A stretch of DNA of 64,000 nt, taken from the NCBI RefSeq assembly GCF_013404085.1, contig NZ_JABFHO010000001.1:3609501-3673500 (forward strand), written 5' to 3'. Position numbers and translations under genes: made by a program. The stretch comes from Winogradskyella helgolandensis (lineage in GTDB: Bacteria; Bacteroidota; Bacteroidia; Flavobacteriales; Flavobacteriaceae). The number at the start of each line of letters is the position of its first letter. The first letter of the stretch is position 1. The notes beneath the pieces were generated by a model, which saw only the letters and a program-made list of their open reading frames with translations, made no database searches and had not been told where the DNA came from. Shown piece by piece: positions 9,409 to 17,612 of this stretch.

Positions 9409-10209
9409 CTACATATCACGTAATTCCTTATTCAAGCGTTCATTTTCTTCTAATACGTCTTGAGGAATTACTTTTAGGAATGACGGATGCTGTTCAATAG
9501 CATATTCTATTTTTTCCACAATGCTATCAATCGATTCATTATCATAATCGATATCCAAAGGCTCTTTAATTTCAAAGGACTGAAATATATTTTTCTTTTT
9601 AATACGAAGGCCTTTTTTATCAAACGAGCGTCTAAACCCATCAATAACAATAGGTACAACAACAGGTTTATATTTTTTTATAATATGAGCTGTACCTTTT
9701 CTAATTGGTTTAAAAGGTGTAGTTGTGCCTTGTGGAAATGTCACAACCCAACCATCATCTAAAGCCGTTTTTATCATGGTAATATCGCTCATCTTAACCT
9801 GACGATTCACGTCTTTACCTTGTGATCTCCAAGTACGCTCAATACTAATAGAACCTGTGTAAGCAAATATCTTTGGAAGTAAACCAGATTTCATGGTTTC
9901 CTTCGCTGCAACATAATACATGTTCATCTTAGGGTTCCACAAATAACCTACGTTTTTAATATTATCTAAGCGTCCACTTAAACTTGCGTTAAACACGTGA
10001 AACATAGCGATAACATCAGCAAAATACGTCTGATGATTAGAAATAAACAATACGTTGGTATCTGGAAGATTCTTAATAATTTCAGAACCTTCAATTTGTA
10101 AATCATTAAAACCTCTAAAACGTCTATGTGTAAAAACACCTAAAAGTCTTATAAGCCATTTTTTTACCCAAAGTATATGTCCGAAAGGATTTCTTTTAAA
10201 TAATCCCAT
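9409..10209 (-). CDS. PlsC-like 1-acylglycerol-3-phosphate acyltransferase
   Basis: This 266-residue protein has the PlsC acyltransferase fold, which acylates lysophosphatidic acid or a related acceptor. Motif I is NHQTYFAD at residues 58-65, with one more residue between the histidine and aspartate than the canonical HX4D. Motif III is FPQGTTTP where most members have FPEGTRS. The conserved KGTAHI stretch and VVPIVIDGF motif IV follow. A hydrophobic stretch near residues 12-27 may dip into the membrane. The motif variants make the exact acceptor uncertain. The gene is 48 bases downstream of the NUDIX gene on the same strand and may be co-transcribed with it. Confidence 0.8.
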   Translation of the reverse strand: MGLFKRNPFGHILWVKKWLIRLLGVFTHRRFRGFNDLQIEGSEIIKNLPDTNVLFISNHQTYFADVIAMFHVFNASLSGRLDNIKNVGYLWNPKMNMYYVAAKETMKSGLLPKIFAYTGSISIERTWRSQGKDVNRQVKMSDITMIKTALDDGWVVTFPQGTTTPFKPIRKGTAHIIKKYKPVVVPIVIDGFRRSFDKKGLRIKKKNIFQSFEIKEPLDIDYDNESIDSIVEKIEYAIEQHPSFLKVIPQDVLEENERLNKELRDM

Positions 10210-10257
10210 AGTAAATTTTCAAATTTTGTCAAATACAAATGTAACCATTAAGTTAAA

Positions 10258-10902
10258 TTATAAAACTTGTTTTAACAAGTCTTTTATTTCTCCAAGCATC
10301 ATTGCTGTTGCTCCCCAAACAATATGACCATTAAATTTAAACGCTGGTACATCTACCTCCACACTAAAAGAGGTTGGTACTCTTGCGGTTAACACACTAC
10401 TATCACTTAAAAAATCTTTAAGGCTTACTTCAATAATCGCTTCAACCTCTTCATCTTGTTTTAAAAAAATTAAATACTCTTTTGAAATTCCAAGGTAAGG
10501 ATGCACCATAAAATTACTTGGAGGTATATAAATAGGAGACATTTCTTTTAAGACTTCAAAATGTTGTCTAGATACTCCTACTTCCTCTTCCGTTTCTCTT
10601 ATAGCTGTTTCCATGAGGTCATTAGCATCATCATCTTCATATTTCCCACCTGGAAAGCCCACTTGTGCAGAGTGCACTCCTTTATACGTTTTACGTAGAA
10701 TAAGTACCAAATAGGTTTCGTCATTAGTTTTTGGATAAAACAATGCCATAACTCCCGCTTTTCTGGCGGTTTCAGACTTCTTCTTCATTTTTTCTGCCAA
10801 CTCTAAACGATAAGGCGGAGACATTTTTGCATGCGAGTCTTCGCCAGAAAGCTCCAGATGTTTTATTTTTACTACAGATTCTAAAAACGTATTAAATAGC
10901 AT
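10258..10902 (-). CDS. NUDIX hydrolase, CoA pyrophosphatase type
   Basis: This 214-residue protein carries a NUDIX box (about residues 90-116: GGKYEDDDANDLMETAIRET followed by EEEVGV). Before it is the VHSAQVGFPGGK segment typical of the NudL/YeaB coenzyme A pyrophosphatase subfamily. It probably hydrolyses CoA or CoA derivatives, or related nucleoside diphosphate compounds, in the cytosol. The start ATG at 10902 fits the family N-terminus. Only two bases separate it from the ATG of the divergent cyclophilin gene, so each promoter must lie within the other coding sequence. Confidence 0.88.
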   Translation of the reverse strand: MLFNTFLESVVKIKHLELSGEDSHAKMSPPYRLELAEKMKKKSETARKAGVMALFYPKTNDETYLVLILRKTYKGVHSAQVGFPGGKYEDDDANDLMETAIRETEEEVGVSRQHFEVLKEMSPIYIPPSNFMVHPYLGISKEYLIFLKQDEEVEAIIEVSLKDFLSDSSVLTARVPTSFSVEVDVPAFKFNGHIVWGATAMMLGEIKDLLKQVL

Positions 10903-10904
10903 TT

Positions 10905-11618
10905 ATGAGATTTCTTTTACTGTTTCCGATGGCTTTTGGAATTGGATTATTATTTCTGAGTTGTGAAGATAAACAAACTTCAAAAAAAACTAATACTACA
11001 GTTATAAAAGATTCTACTGTTTCTAAACCGAAAGCTGAACCGAAAAAGAAAGCCACTGCTGACTATCCTATACTTACGGATACTAATGCTATGGACTTCT
11101 TTTTAAAGTACGAAAAAGAGAATCCAGAACATAAAGTCCGTATTACAACCGACTTCGGCATTATAGAAATAGAACTGTACGACAAAACAAAATTCCATAG
11201 AGCAAACTTTGTTTACCTTACCAAACGCAACTATTTTGATGGCACACAATTTTACAGAGTGGTTAAAGACTTTGTGATTCAAGGCGGCAGTAGTGACGAT
11301 TATAATTTAGCTAAAAGACGACAAAAAATAGGGAAATACTTACTACCACCTGATACAAAAAGAGGCTACACCCATAAACGCGGAGCAGTTTCTATGCCAA
11401 GCAGTGAAATGGATAACGCCTATAAATTAGCATCGCCTTTTCAGTTTTTTATCATTCAGCGCCATGGAGGTGCGGATTATTTAGATGATGATTATACTGT
11501 TTTTGGAGAAGTGACCTCTGGTATGGACGTTGTAGATAAAATTAATGCCGTTAAAACAGATGAAGGTGATTGGCCTTTACAGAACGTTTATATTAGAAAG
11601 GTTGAATTGATTGAGTAA
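10905..11618 (+). CDS. Cyclophilin-type peptidyl-prolyl isomerase lipoprotein
   Basis: The 237-residue product has a lipoprotein signal with the lipid-attachment cysteine at residue 20 (LFLSC) and a low-complexity K/T/S-rich linker to about residue 55. A cyclophilin domain then runs to the C-terminus: IELYDKTKFHRANFVYLTK, FYRVVKDFVIQGG, SPFQFFII and YTVFGEVTSGMDVVDKI. It catalyses cis-trans isomerisation of prolyl bonds and, as a lipoprotein, acts in the periplasm or at the outer membrane, where it may assist folding of exported proteins. The domain lies between a divergent NUDIX gene and the M3 peptidase. Confidence 0.9.
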   Translation: MRFLLLFPMAFGIGLLFLSCEDKQTSKKTNTTVIKDSTVSKPKAEPKKKATADYPILTDTNAMDFFLKYEKENPEHKVRITTDFGIIEIELYDKTKFHRANFVYLTKRNYFDGTQFYRVVKDFVIQGGSSDDYNLAKRRQKIGKYLLPPDTKRGYTHKRGAVSMPSSEMDNAYKLASPFQFFIIQRHGGADYLDDDYTVFGEVTSGMDVVDKINAVKTDEGDWPLQNVYIRKVELIE

Positions 11619-11844
11619 GAAAGTTGGAAAGCCGCAAAAGTCACAAAGTTCCATAGATTTAAAGGAAACGTATGTCTTACCAAGAAACAATTGATGATTA
11701 CCTTTTCATTTTGAATTGTTTTCAAATCATTTTATAACTTCCTTAAGAATTATAAAATATTTAAGCTCCTTCTTTTCTATTTTCAGTATCTTGTTTCCTT
11801 GATAAAATCCCTAAAAATTTTCTAAGACTAAAAAACTAACTATC

Positions 11845-13989
11845 ATGATTTCTAAATCTTTTAAAGCGACATTAATTTGTAGTATCGTACTTTTTTCAAG
11901 CTGTAAAGAAGACACCAAAATTCCCGAAAAAACCATGAGTGATAATGTATTAATACAAGAATGGACAGGACCTTACGACGGAGTTCCTGCTTTTGATAAA
12001 ATTTCTGTAGAAGCCATAAAACCCGCTGTAGAAGAAGCCATGACGCTCAATCTTGCAGAAATCGAAGATATTGCTAATAACACAGAACCTGCAACATTTG
12101 AAAACACCATAGTTGCCATGGAACGTTCAGGTAAAGCACTAAGTCGTGTGTTTACGTATTATGGAATTATGGGGAGCAATGTGTCTACACCAGAATTTAG
12201 AGCTATACAAGCAGAATTGGCTCCAAAGCTTTCTGACTTCAGATCACAAATTTCACAAAACGAAAAATTATTTCAACGTATAAAAACCGTTTATGAAGCG
12301 TCTCAAAAAACACCTTTGGAAGCCCAAGCTCAACGTGTGGTAGATTTAACCTACAAGCAGTTTGAAATGAATGGCGCCAACCTCAATGCCGAAAAGAAAA
12401 AACGCTATGCCGAAATCAACAAAGAATTATCATCGCTTTATACCGATTTCGCCAATAACATATTACACGATGAAGAAAACTATATCACTTATTTAAACGA
12501 AGATCAATTAGGCGGATTGGGAGATGGTTTTATAAAATCTGCAGCAAAAATCGCTACAGATAAAGGTAAAGACGGAAAATATGCTATTACCAATACACGC
12601 TCATCAATGGACCCGTTCCTTACCTACTCTACAGAACGTGAATTGCGCAAGCAAGTTTGGAAAAACTACTACTCTAGAGGAGATAATGGTGATGAATTTG
12701 ATAACAACAAGATCATCGCTAAAATTTTAAGGCTACGTAAAGAACGCGTTGGCTTAATGGGGTATGATAATTATGCCGAATGGAGATTACAAGATCGTAT
12801 GGCAAAAACGCCAGAAAATGCCATGGATTTAATGATGGCTGTTTGGCCTGCTGCAACCGCAAGAGTTAAAGAAGAGGTTGCAGACATGCAAACGGTTGCG
12901 AATGAACTAGGCGACAATATTACTATTGAACCTTGGGATTACAGATACTACGCAGAAAAAGTGAGAAAAAAGAAATATGATTTAGATAGCGAAGAAGTCA
13001 AACAATATCTTCAATTGGACAAACTAACTGAAGCCATGTTCTATACGGCTGGCGAATTGTTTAATTATAAATTCACTCCAGTACCAGAAGGTTCAGTTCC
13101 GGTGTTTCATGACGATGTAAAAGTATGGGAAGTGACCGATAAAGATTCAGGAAAACATATTGGCTTATGGTATTTAGATCCGTTTGCTCGCCAAGGAAAA
13201 CGATCTGGCGCATGGGCAACAACTTATAGAAGTTCTGATTCTTTTGAAGGAGAAAAAAATGTTTTAGCGTCTAATAATTCTAACTTTGTAAAGCCAGCTC
13301 CAGGAGAAGCGGTGTTAGTATCATGGGATGATGCTACCACGTTTTTTCATGAGTTTGGGCATGCGCTTCACTTCTTCTCTGCAGATGTAAAATATCCAAC
13401 GTTAAATGGAGGCGTTAGAGATTATACTGAATTTCAGTCGCAGTTATTAGAACGCTGGTTATCTACCGATAAAGTGATTAACCAATTTTTGGTTCACTAT
13501 AAAACGGGAGAACCTATTCCTGCTAGCTTAGTTGAAAAAATAAAGAAAGCCTCTACATTTAACCAAGGCTTCGGAACAACAGAATATTTAGCTTCGGCAT
13601 TAATTGATATGAAATTGCATTTAGCAGATCCAACGGATATTGACATTGATAAATTTGAACGCGAAACTTTAGACGAATTAGGTATGCCAAAAGAATTACC
13701 AATGCGTCACAGAACACCACAATTTGGACATGTGTTTTCTGGCGAAGGTTATGCAACCGCTTATTATGGTTATATGTGGGCAGATGTGCTGACGAGTGAC
13801 GCGTCTGAAGCTTTCAAAGAAGCTGAAGGTGGTTTTTATGATAAAACAGTTGCAGATAAATTAGTAAAGTATTTGTTTGCTCCTCGCAACGCTATGGATC
13901 CAGCCGAAGCGTATCGTAAATTTAGAGGCCGCGATGCTAAAATTGAAGCGTTAATGAGAGACCGTGGGTTTCCTGTGCCAATGGATTAA
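11845..13989 (+). CDS. dcp: M3-family peptidyl-dipeptidase lipoprotein (Dcp-like)
   Basis: This 714-residue zinc metallopeptidase has the M3 active-site motif HEFGHALH at residues 502-509; the third zinc ligand is probably the glutamate in YTEFQSQ about 27 residues later. The long helical N-terminal half and the C-terminal FSGEGYATAYYGYMW segment match the Dcp subfamily, which removes dipeptides from peptide C-termini. The signal peptide ends at a lipobox cysteine at residue 20 (LFSSC), so it is an envelope lipoprotein rather than a cytosolic enzyme, which is common in flavobacteria. A strong terminator follows directly, so it is transcribed alone or with the cyclophilin. Confidence 0.92.
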   Translation: MISKSFKATLICSIVLFSSCKEDTKIPEKTMSDNVLIQEWTGPYDGVPAFDKISVEAIKPAVEEAMTLNLAEIEDIANNTEPATFENTIVAMERSGKALSRVFTYYGIMGSNVSTPEFRAIQAELAPKLSDFRSQISQNEKLFQRIKTVYEASQKTPLEAQAQRVVDLTYKQFEMNGANLNAEKKKRYAEINKELSSLYTDFANNILHDEENYITYLNEDQLGGLGDGFIKSAAKIATDKGKDGKYAITNTRSSMDPFLTYSTERELRKQVWKNYYSRGDNGDEFDNNKIIAKILRLRKERVGLMGYDNYAEWRLQDRMAKTPENAMDLMMAVWPAATARVKEEVADMQTVANELGDNITIEPWDYRYYAEKVRKKKYDLDSEEVKQYLQLDKLTEAMFYTAGELFNYKFTPVPEGSVPVFHDDVKVWEVTDKDSGKHIGLWYLDPFARQGKRSGAWATTYRSSDSFEGEKNVLASNNSNFVKPAPGEAVLVSWDDATTFFHEFGHALHFFSADVKYPTLNGGVRDYTEFQSQLLERWLSTDKVINQFLVHYKTGEPIPASLVEKIKKASTFNQGFGTTEYLASALIDMKLHLADPTDIDIDKFERETLDELGMPKELPMRHRTPQFGHVFSGEGYATAYYGYMWADVLTSDASEAFKEAEGGFYDKTVADKLVKYLFAPRNAMDPAEAYRKFRGRDAKIEALMRDRGFPVPMD

Positions 13990-14001
13990 AAATTTAAAAA
14001 C

Positions 14002-14044
14002 GTTCTCTTATCCCGTTTTAGACAACCGATAAGAGAACTTTTTT
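14002..14044 (+). terminator. Rho-independent terminator after the M3 peptidase gene
   Basis: A perfect 11-bp stem (GTTCTCTTATC at 14002-14012 with GATAAGAGAAC at 14028-14038) with a 15-base loop is followed by six T residues. It is 12 bases after the M3 peptidase stop codon. Confidence 0.9.
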
Positions 14045-14078
14045 GTACTTATATAACGAGTTGGAAAACATTTAAGAA

Positions 14079-15023
14079 ATGACAGTAAAAGAAGGAGACA
14101 TATTTATTTCTAAACTCGAAAGAAATTTTTTTGGAGCATTCAGAATATTAAAAACGAATGGAAAAACGAGTTTCACAGAACATTTAGAATGTATCTTAGT
14201 TGGAATTACACAATATATCAGATTAGAAAAACCAAAATTAAACGACAGAAACCTTACAGAAATTTTGATTGAGAACCGTTTCTTCTGTAACAACAAATTG
14301 GCGATTGGAATAAGATTATTAAAAGGAATAGATAACTTTGAATATTTGGGTAACATTCCTTTAAAGAAACATGAACAAAATTTCAAAATCGAAATTGGTG
14401 ACGGCACAAATGGTGGCTATCCCTATTATGGAGCTTTCGAGAAAAACTTTGGACAAAATGCTTTTTTTGAATGGCGATGGAAAAATGAAAAAGAAGAATT
14501 TCAACAAGAAGTAGATATAGCTAAAATTGCATCGGAAAAAAGAGCTGAAGAATACCGAAAGAGAAATATGAAACCTAAAAAAATGATGGACGAAAAATCA
14601 TTTTGGGAGGTTATTGATAAAATCGATTGGTTAAAAAATGATGATGAAGAAAGAATGTTGCCAGCGATTAAGTTTTTAGCTCACAAAAAAGTGACTGAAA
14701 TAAAACAGTTTCAAGAGAATTTAAGCTACAAACTCTATTTGTTGGACAATGAGAAAAACGCAAAGAATATTGGAGAAAACTCATATGGGAAAGAATATTT
14801 TTCTGCTGATTATTTTCTATATGTAAGATGTTGTGTAATTGCCAATGGCAAAAGTATGTTTGAATGTGTGCTATTGGATTCTAAAAAAATGCCAAAAGAC
14901 TTGGATTTTGAACCACTACTCTATCTTGCAACTTCTGCTTATGAACAGAAAATGAAAAAGGACTTTGAATACGAATCAGGTTGCGATTATGAAACATATT
15001 CAAATATTAATGGATGGCAATAA
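14079..15023 (+). CDS. Two-domain protein: Imm26-like N-terminus and DUF4240-like C-terminus
   Basis: This is a 314-residue cytosolic protein with no signal peptide. Residues 1-125 open with KEGDIFISKL and look like the Imm26 group of immunity proteins from polymorphic toxin systems. Residues about 170-314 begin MDEKSFWEVIDKIDW and include the YVRCCVIANGKSMFECVL strand, resembling DUF4240. A charged linker joins them. Both assignments come from recognition of pattern, not a search. No toxin gene is adjacent, so it would be an orphan immunity or stress-related protein. The gene is bounded by a terminator on one side and cassette-like non-coding sequence on the other, suggesting it was acquired. 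Confidence 0.6.
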   Translation: MTVKEGDIFISKLERNFFGAFRILKTNGKTSFTEHLECILVGITQYIRLEKPKLNDRNLTEILIENRFFCNNKLAIGIRLLKGIDNFEYLGNIPLKKHEQNFKIEIGDGTNGGYPYYGAFEKNFGQNAFFEWRWKNEKEEFQQEVDIAKIASEKRAEEYRKRNMKPKKMMDEKSFWEVIDKIDWLKNDDEERMLPAIKFLAHKKVTEIKQFQENLSYKLYLLDNEKNAKNIGENSYGKEYFSADYFLYVRCCVIANGKSMFECVLLDSKKMPKDLDFEPLLYLATSAYEQKMKKDFEYESGCDYETYSNINGWQ

Positions 15024-15315
15024 AAACTAATGGCAACACCATATATAACTTATTGCTAGTTCTAGCCTACTCACGAAAGCCCTAGCAGACTTTTTATCTG
15101 TGATTTATTTGCTAAATTACCTGCTTAACCTCGCAATAAACCTTATCCAAATACATCAGAGGTCATTCGTTTAAAACACGTTAAAGCTCTCCTCTTTTTC
15201 AATATAAAATATTTATTACAAACTAAAAAAACACGTTAGCATATTGTACATAAATGACTCTTTACAATAAAATCCGTATCTTATAAGCAACTATTAACCA
15301 GATACATATAACATT
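15024..15315. other. Intergenic segment with cassette-like boundary sequence
   Basis: There is no gene. Immediately after the stop codon lies CACCATATATAACTTATTG, then a short hairpin GCTAG-TT-CTAGC at about 15053-15064 and a second CCCTAGC at about 15079. This style of sequence often follows solitary unknown genes in flavobacterial genomes; I know it only as a recurring pattern. The rest (15090-15315) is AT-rich leader of the next gene with no clear promoter box. Confidence 0.35.
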
Positions 15316-16107
15316 ATGAAAACAAAAATTAAGTTTGGAATAATATCCTTAGTCATAACATTTGGAATGGTTTCGTTTTCAAGCAAAGAAGAAGTTATTA
15401 CTGAAACTAGAGAAACTGAATCATCAATAAAAATTGAAACTTTCACATTTTCATCAAATGGAACGACTACAAGAGGAAAAATATTTTTACCAGCCTCATA
15501 TGAAACGAATAAAAATCTGCCCGTTATCTATTTAATAGATTTTGCGGAACAACATTTTAAACTCGCAACTGACGAATTTGAAAAAGTAATTGATGGTGTA
15601 AAGCAGCTTCAAGGGTTTGATGCATTGGTTGTCAGTTTAGAAGACATTCCAAATATTGATGCATCACCAGAAACATTTCGGGAACAATATGACGTTTTTA
15701 AAAATATGGCATCATATATTGATAGTAAATACACTAACAATGCTTCGAGGACATTTATAGGAAGAGGCAGTGAATCAAGCGTAGTCCTTATGGCTCTTTT
15801 TCATAAAAATTCAGAAACCTCTATATTTGATAATTTTATTGCTACAGACCCATCACCGAAATACGCATCTGCCATTCTAAACTTAATTGAAACTGATAGT
15901 ATCGCGAAAAACAAATTAAACAAAAAACTTCATTTTTCCTTTTCAACCACTAATGACAGCACACAGTGTAACAAACTAATAAATCGAATTAAAGAAGCCC
16001 AATATGAATGGTTGGAGTTTGAATCAATTGAATACACAGATAGTGACTACGAACATACGTATCCCATTTCTTATGCCGCTGGGATAAAATATGTATTTAA
16101 CAAATAA
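15316..16107 (+). CDS. Exported alpha/beta-hydrolase-fold protein, esterase-like but degenerate
   Basis: The 263-residue protein starts with a signal peptide (basic n-region, hydrophobic to about residue 22) and then resembles Fes/esterase-D-like putative esterases. TTRGKIFLPASYETN followed by LPVIYLID is the characteristic entry to the fold. The nucleophile elbow should be the segment IGRGSESS at about residues 155-162, but it lacks the standard GxSxG spacing. A histidine in EHTYPISYAAG near residue 249 could be catalytic. Activity is therefore doubtful. It has no obvious operon partner and is flanked by cassette-like spacers. Substrate unknown. Confidence 0.6.
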   Translation: MKTKIKFGIISLVITFGMVSFSSKEEVITETRETESSIKIETFTFSSNGTTTRGKIFLPASYETNKNLPVIYLIDFAEQHFKLATDEFEKVIDGVKQLQGFDALVVSLEDIPNIDASPETFREQYDVFKNMASYIDSKYTNNASRTFIGRGSESSVVLMALFHKNSETSIFDNFIATDPSPKYASAILNLIETDSIAKNKLNKKLHFSFSTTNDSTQCNKLINRIKEAQYEWLEFESIEYTDSDYEHTYPISYAAGIKYVFNK

Positions 16108-16276
16108 CATGAGCTAATAAATAACGTGCTATAACAAATTCCTTAGACCGTGTTTACTCAGTAAACTCTAACGAATTTTACTTCTCCAGTTCACTACGCT
16201 CGGGTTTATTCGGCTTTTAATCGTCAAATTAATTCCTAAAACAATAAAACAATTGCTCAGGTAAACTCATCAAACC
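16108..16276. other. Cassette-like spacer after the esterase-like gene
   Basis: No gene is visible. The segment contains ATAACGTGCTATAACAAATT at about 16122-16141 and a 6-bp hairpin GTTTAC-TCA-GTAAAC at 16152-16166. A stretch of higher GC follows (CAGTTCACTACGCTCGGG, about 16190-16207). Its composition differs from ordinary intergenic DNA here and recalls the repeated 3' ends that accompany solitary accessory genes in this family. That resemblance is from memory, not from a search. Confidence 0.35.
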
Positions 16277-17494
16277 TTACTCCTTTAGCAAACCACCAAC
16301 AAACTCCTCAAATTCGGTTTTAAACTCAATATACTTATCACCAGTAGCAGGTCCATTAAACCCGGTATGAATCTTACGTACTTTACCTGTTTTATCGATA
16401 AAAATAGAGGTCGGATACGATAACACATGGTTTAACATTGGTAACTTTTCTTGCGCTTTAGCTTTGTCAGAACTTCCATATTGCGCCAAAAGAATAGGAT
16501 AATCGATACCAATGTTAGATTGTAAGCGGTCTATACTGTTAAAAGCTTTTTCTTTTGTTTTAGCATATTCAAACGCTAGTGCGACGATTTCAATCCCTTT
16601 AGATTTATTCTCTTTATAGTATTCGGAGTAATACTTGCTTTCGTCCAAACAATTTGGACACCAAGTGCCCATTATTTGTACAATGACTACTTTATCTTTA
16701 AATCGGTCGTCTTTTAAAGACACTAATTGGTCAGAGCTATTAGGAAATGTAAATTCAATACTATCATAACCGTCTTTTAGAAAAGTAAGATCATTGGCAC
16801 CAGCTAATTCATAAGTCTCGTTTCTTTTAGCTACAAAAGGCTCTTTCCAATGGTTGCCAGAATAAAAATGGCCCTTCATTGTAGAATCTGTAACGGTTGC
16901 TGTAAATAAAAAGGCATGTGCACCATCAAAAGTAGAAAGTTTCATTTCGTTTCCATCCATCACCCCTTCTAAATAACGATAATCTCCAGTTGTAGTTCTA
17001 AACGTTCCTGTAACCTTATCTCCTTCTTGTTTAAAAATACCTTTAGCACTGTATTCTTCATTGGCGATGCCCTTACTAAAAACGGTTTCCCAAACTCCAG
17101 AAACATCTTTGGTTGATTTCGATTGAACCTCAAATCTATTATTTAAATGTCCTTCTGCTCTAAAAGGCACTACTCTATCCAGACTTTCTTTCACATAATA
17201 ACCATGCAAACTTTCTTCGTTGCTAATTTTAGCCACTAAATAACCTTCAAAAACTGGCGTTTTTATATAAACGGAATCATTTTTATATTCGATTTCATCA
17301 ACTGCAATAACTTCTTCTGCATTATAAATATTTAAACTATGAGGAGATTTGACTTCAAAAATAAATGGAAGCACTTCATTGTCTTTCACTGTTAACAATG
17401 CTCTATAAGTGCCTACTTCCAGGGTTTTATTATTAATTTTATTATTACATGAGAAAATTAATAAGGTTAAAAGGCAAGTAATTATAAGACGCAT
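16277..17494 (-). CDS. TlpA/ResA-type thioredoxin-fold lipoprotein
   Basis: The 405-residue product is a lipoprotein with its lipid cysteine at residue 16 (LIFSC). The first 240 residues form beta-rich domains. The region around VSGVWETVFSKGIANEEYSA looks like a lipocalin-like or repeated beta unit. The C-terminal 150 residues form an AhpC/TSA-Redoxin type thioredoxin fold with a WCPNC active site at about residues 277-282. Such proteins keep periplasmic cysteines or c-type cytochrome haem sites reduced, or respond to oxidants; the partner is unknown. It is divergent from pheT. The fold assignment is firm; the electron donor and physiological target are not visible. Confidence 0.85.
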   Translation of the reverse strand: MRLIITCLLTLLIFSCNNKINNKTLEVGTYRALLTVKDNEVLPFIFEVKSPHSLNIYNAEEVIAVDEIEYKNDSVYIKTPVFEGYLVAKISNEESLHGYYVKESLDRVVPFRAEGHLNNRFEVQSKSTKDVSGVWETVFSKGIANEEYSAKGIFKQEGDKVTGTFRTTTGDYRYLEGVMDGNEMKLSTFDGAHAFLFTATVTDSTMKGHFYSGNHWKEPFVAKRNETYELAGANDLTFLKDGYDSIEFTFPNSSDQLVSLKDDRFKDKVVIVQIMGTWCPNCLDESKYYSEYYKENKSKGIEIVALAFEYAKTKEKAFNSIDRLQSNIGIDYPILLAQYGSSDKAKAQEKLPMLNHVLSYPTSIFIDKTGKVRKIHTGFNGPATGDKYIEFKTEFEEFVGGLLKE

Positions 17495-17560
17495 AAAAAG
17501 TTTATTTTAATAAAGTTCGAAATAACAACAAATACCTTACATAAAAAAGATAAAATCAAG

Positions 17561-17591
17561 TTTCGCAACCTAAGTTGAATTACTATCTTTG
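17561..17591 (+). promoter_or_regulatory. Bacteroidota-type promoter for pheT
   Basis: TATCTTTG at 17584-17591 is a perfect TAnnTTTG -7 box. TTTC at 17561-17564, exactly 19 bases upstream, can serve as the -33 element (consensus TTTG). The pheT ATG lies 21 bases after the -7 box, giving a short leader. No leader peptide or T-box-like structure fits in that space. Confidence 0.65.
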
Positions 17592-17612
17592 TGCCCTGAA
17601 TAAATTGAAAAA

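Noticed and set aside
11670..11735. 21-codon frame before the M3 peptidase gene
   Set aside because: It has no start context, no composition or motif support, and ends well before the next gene.
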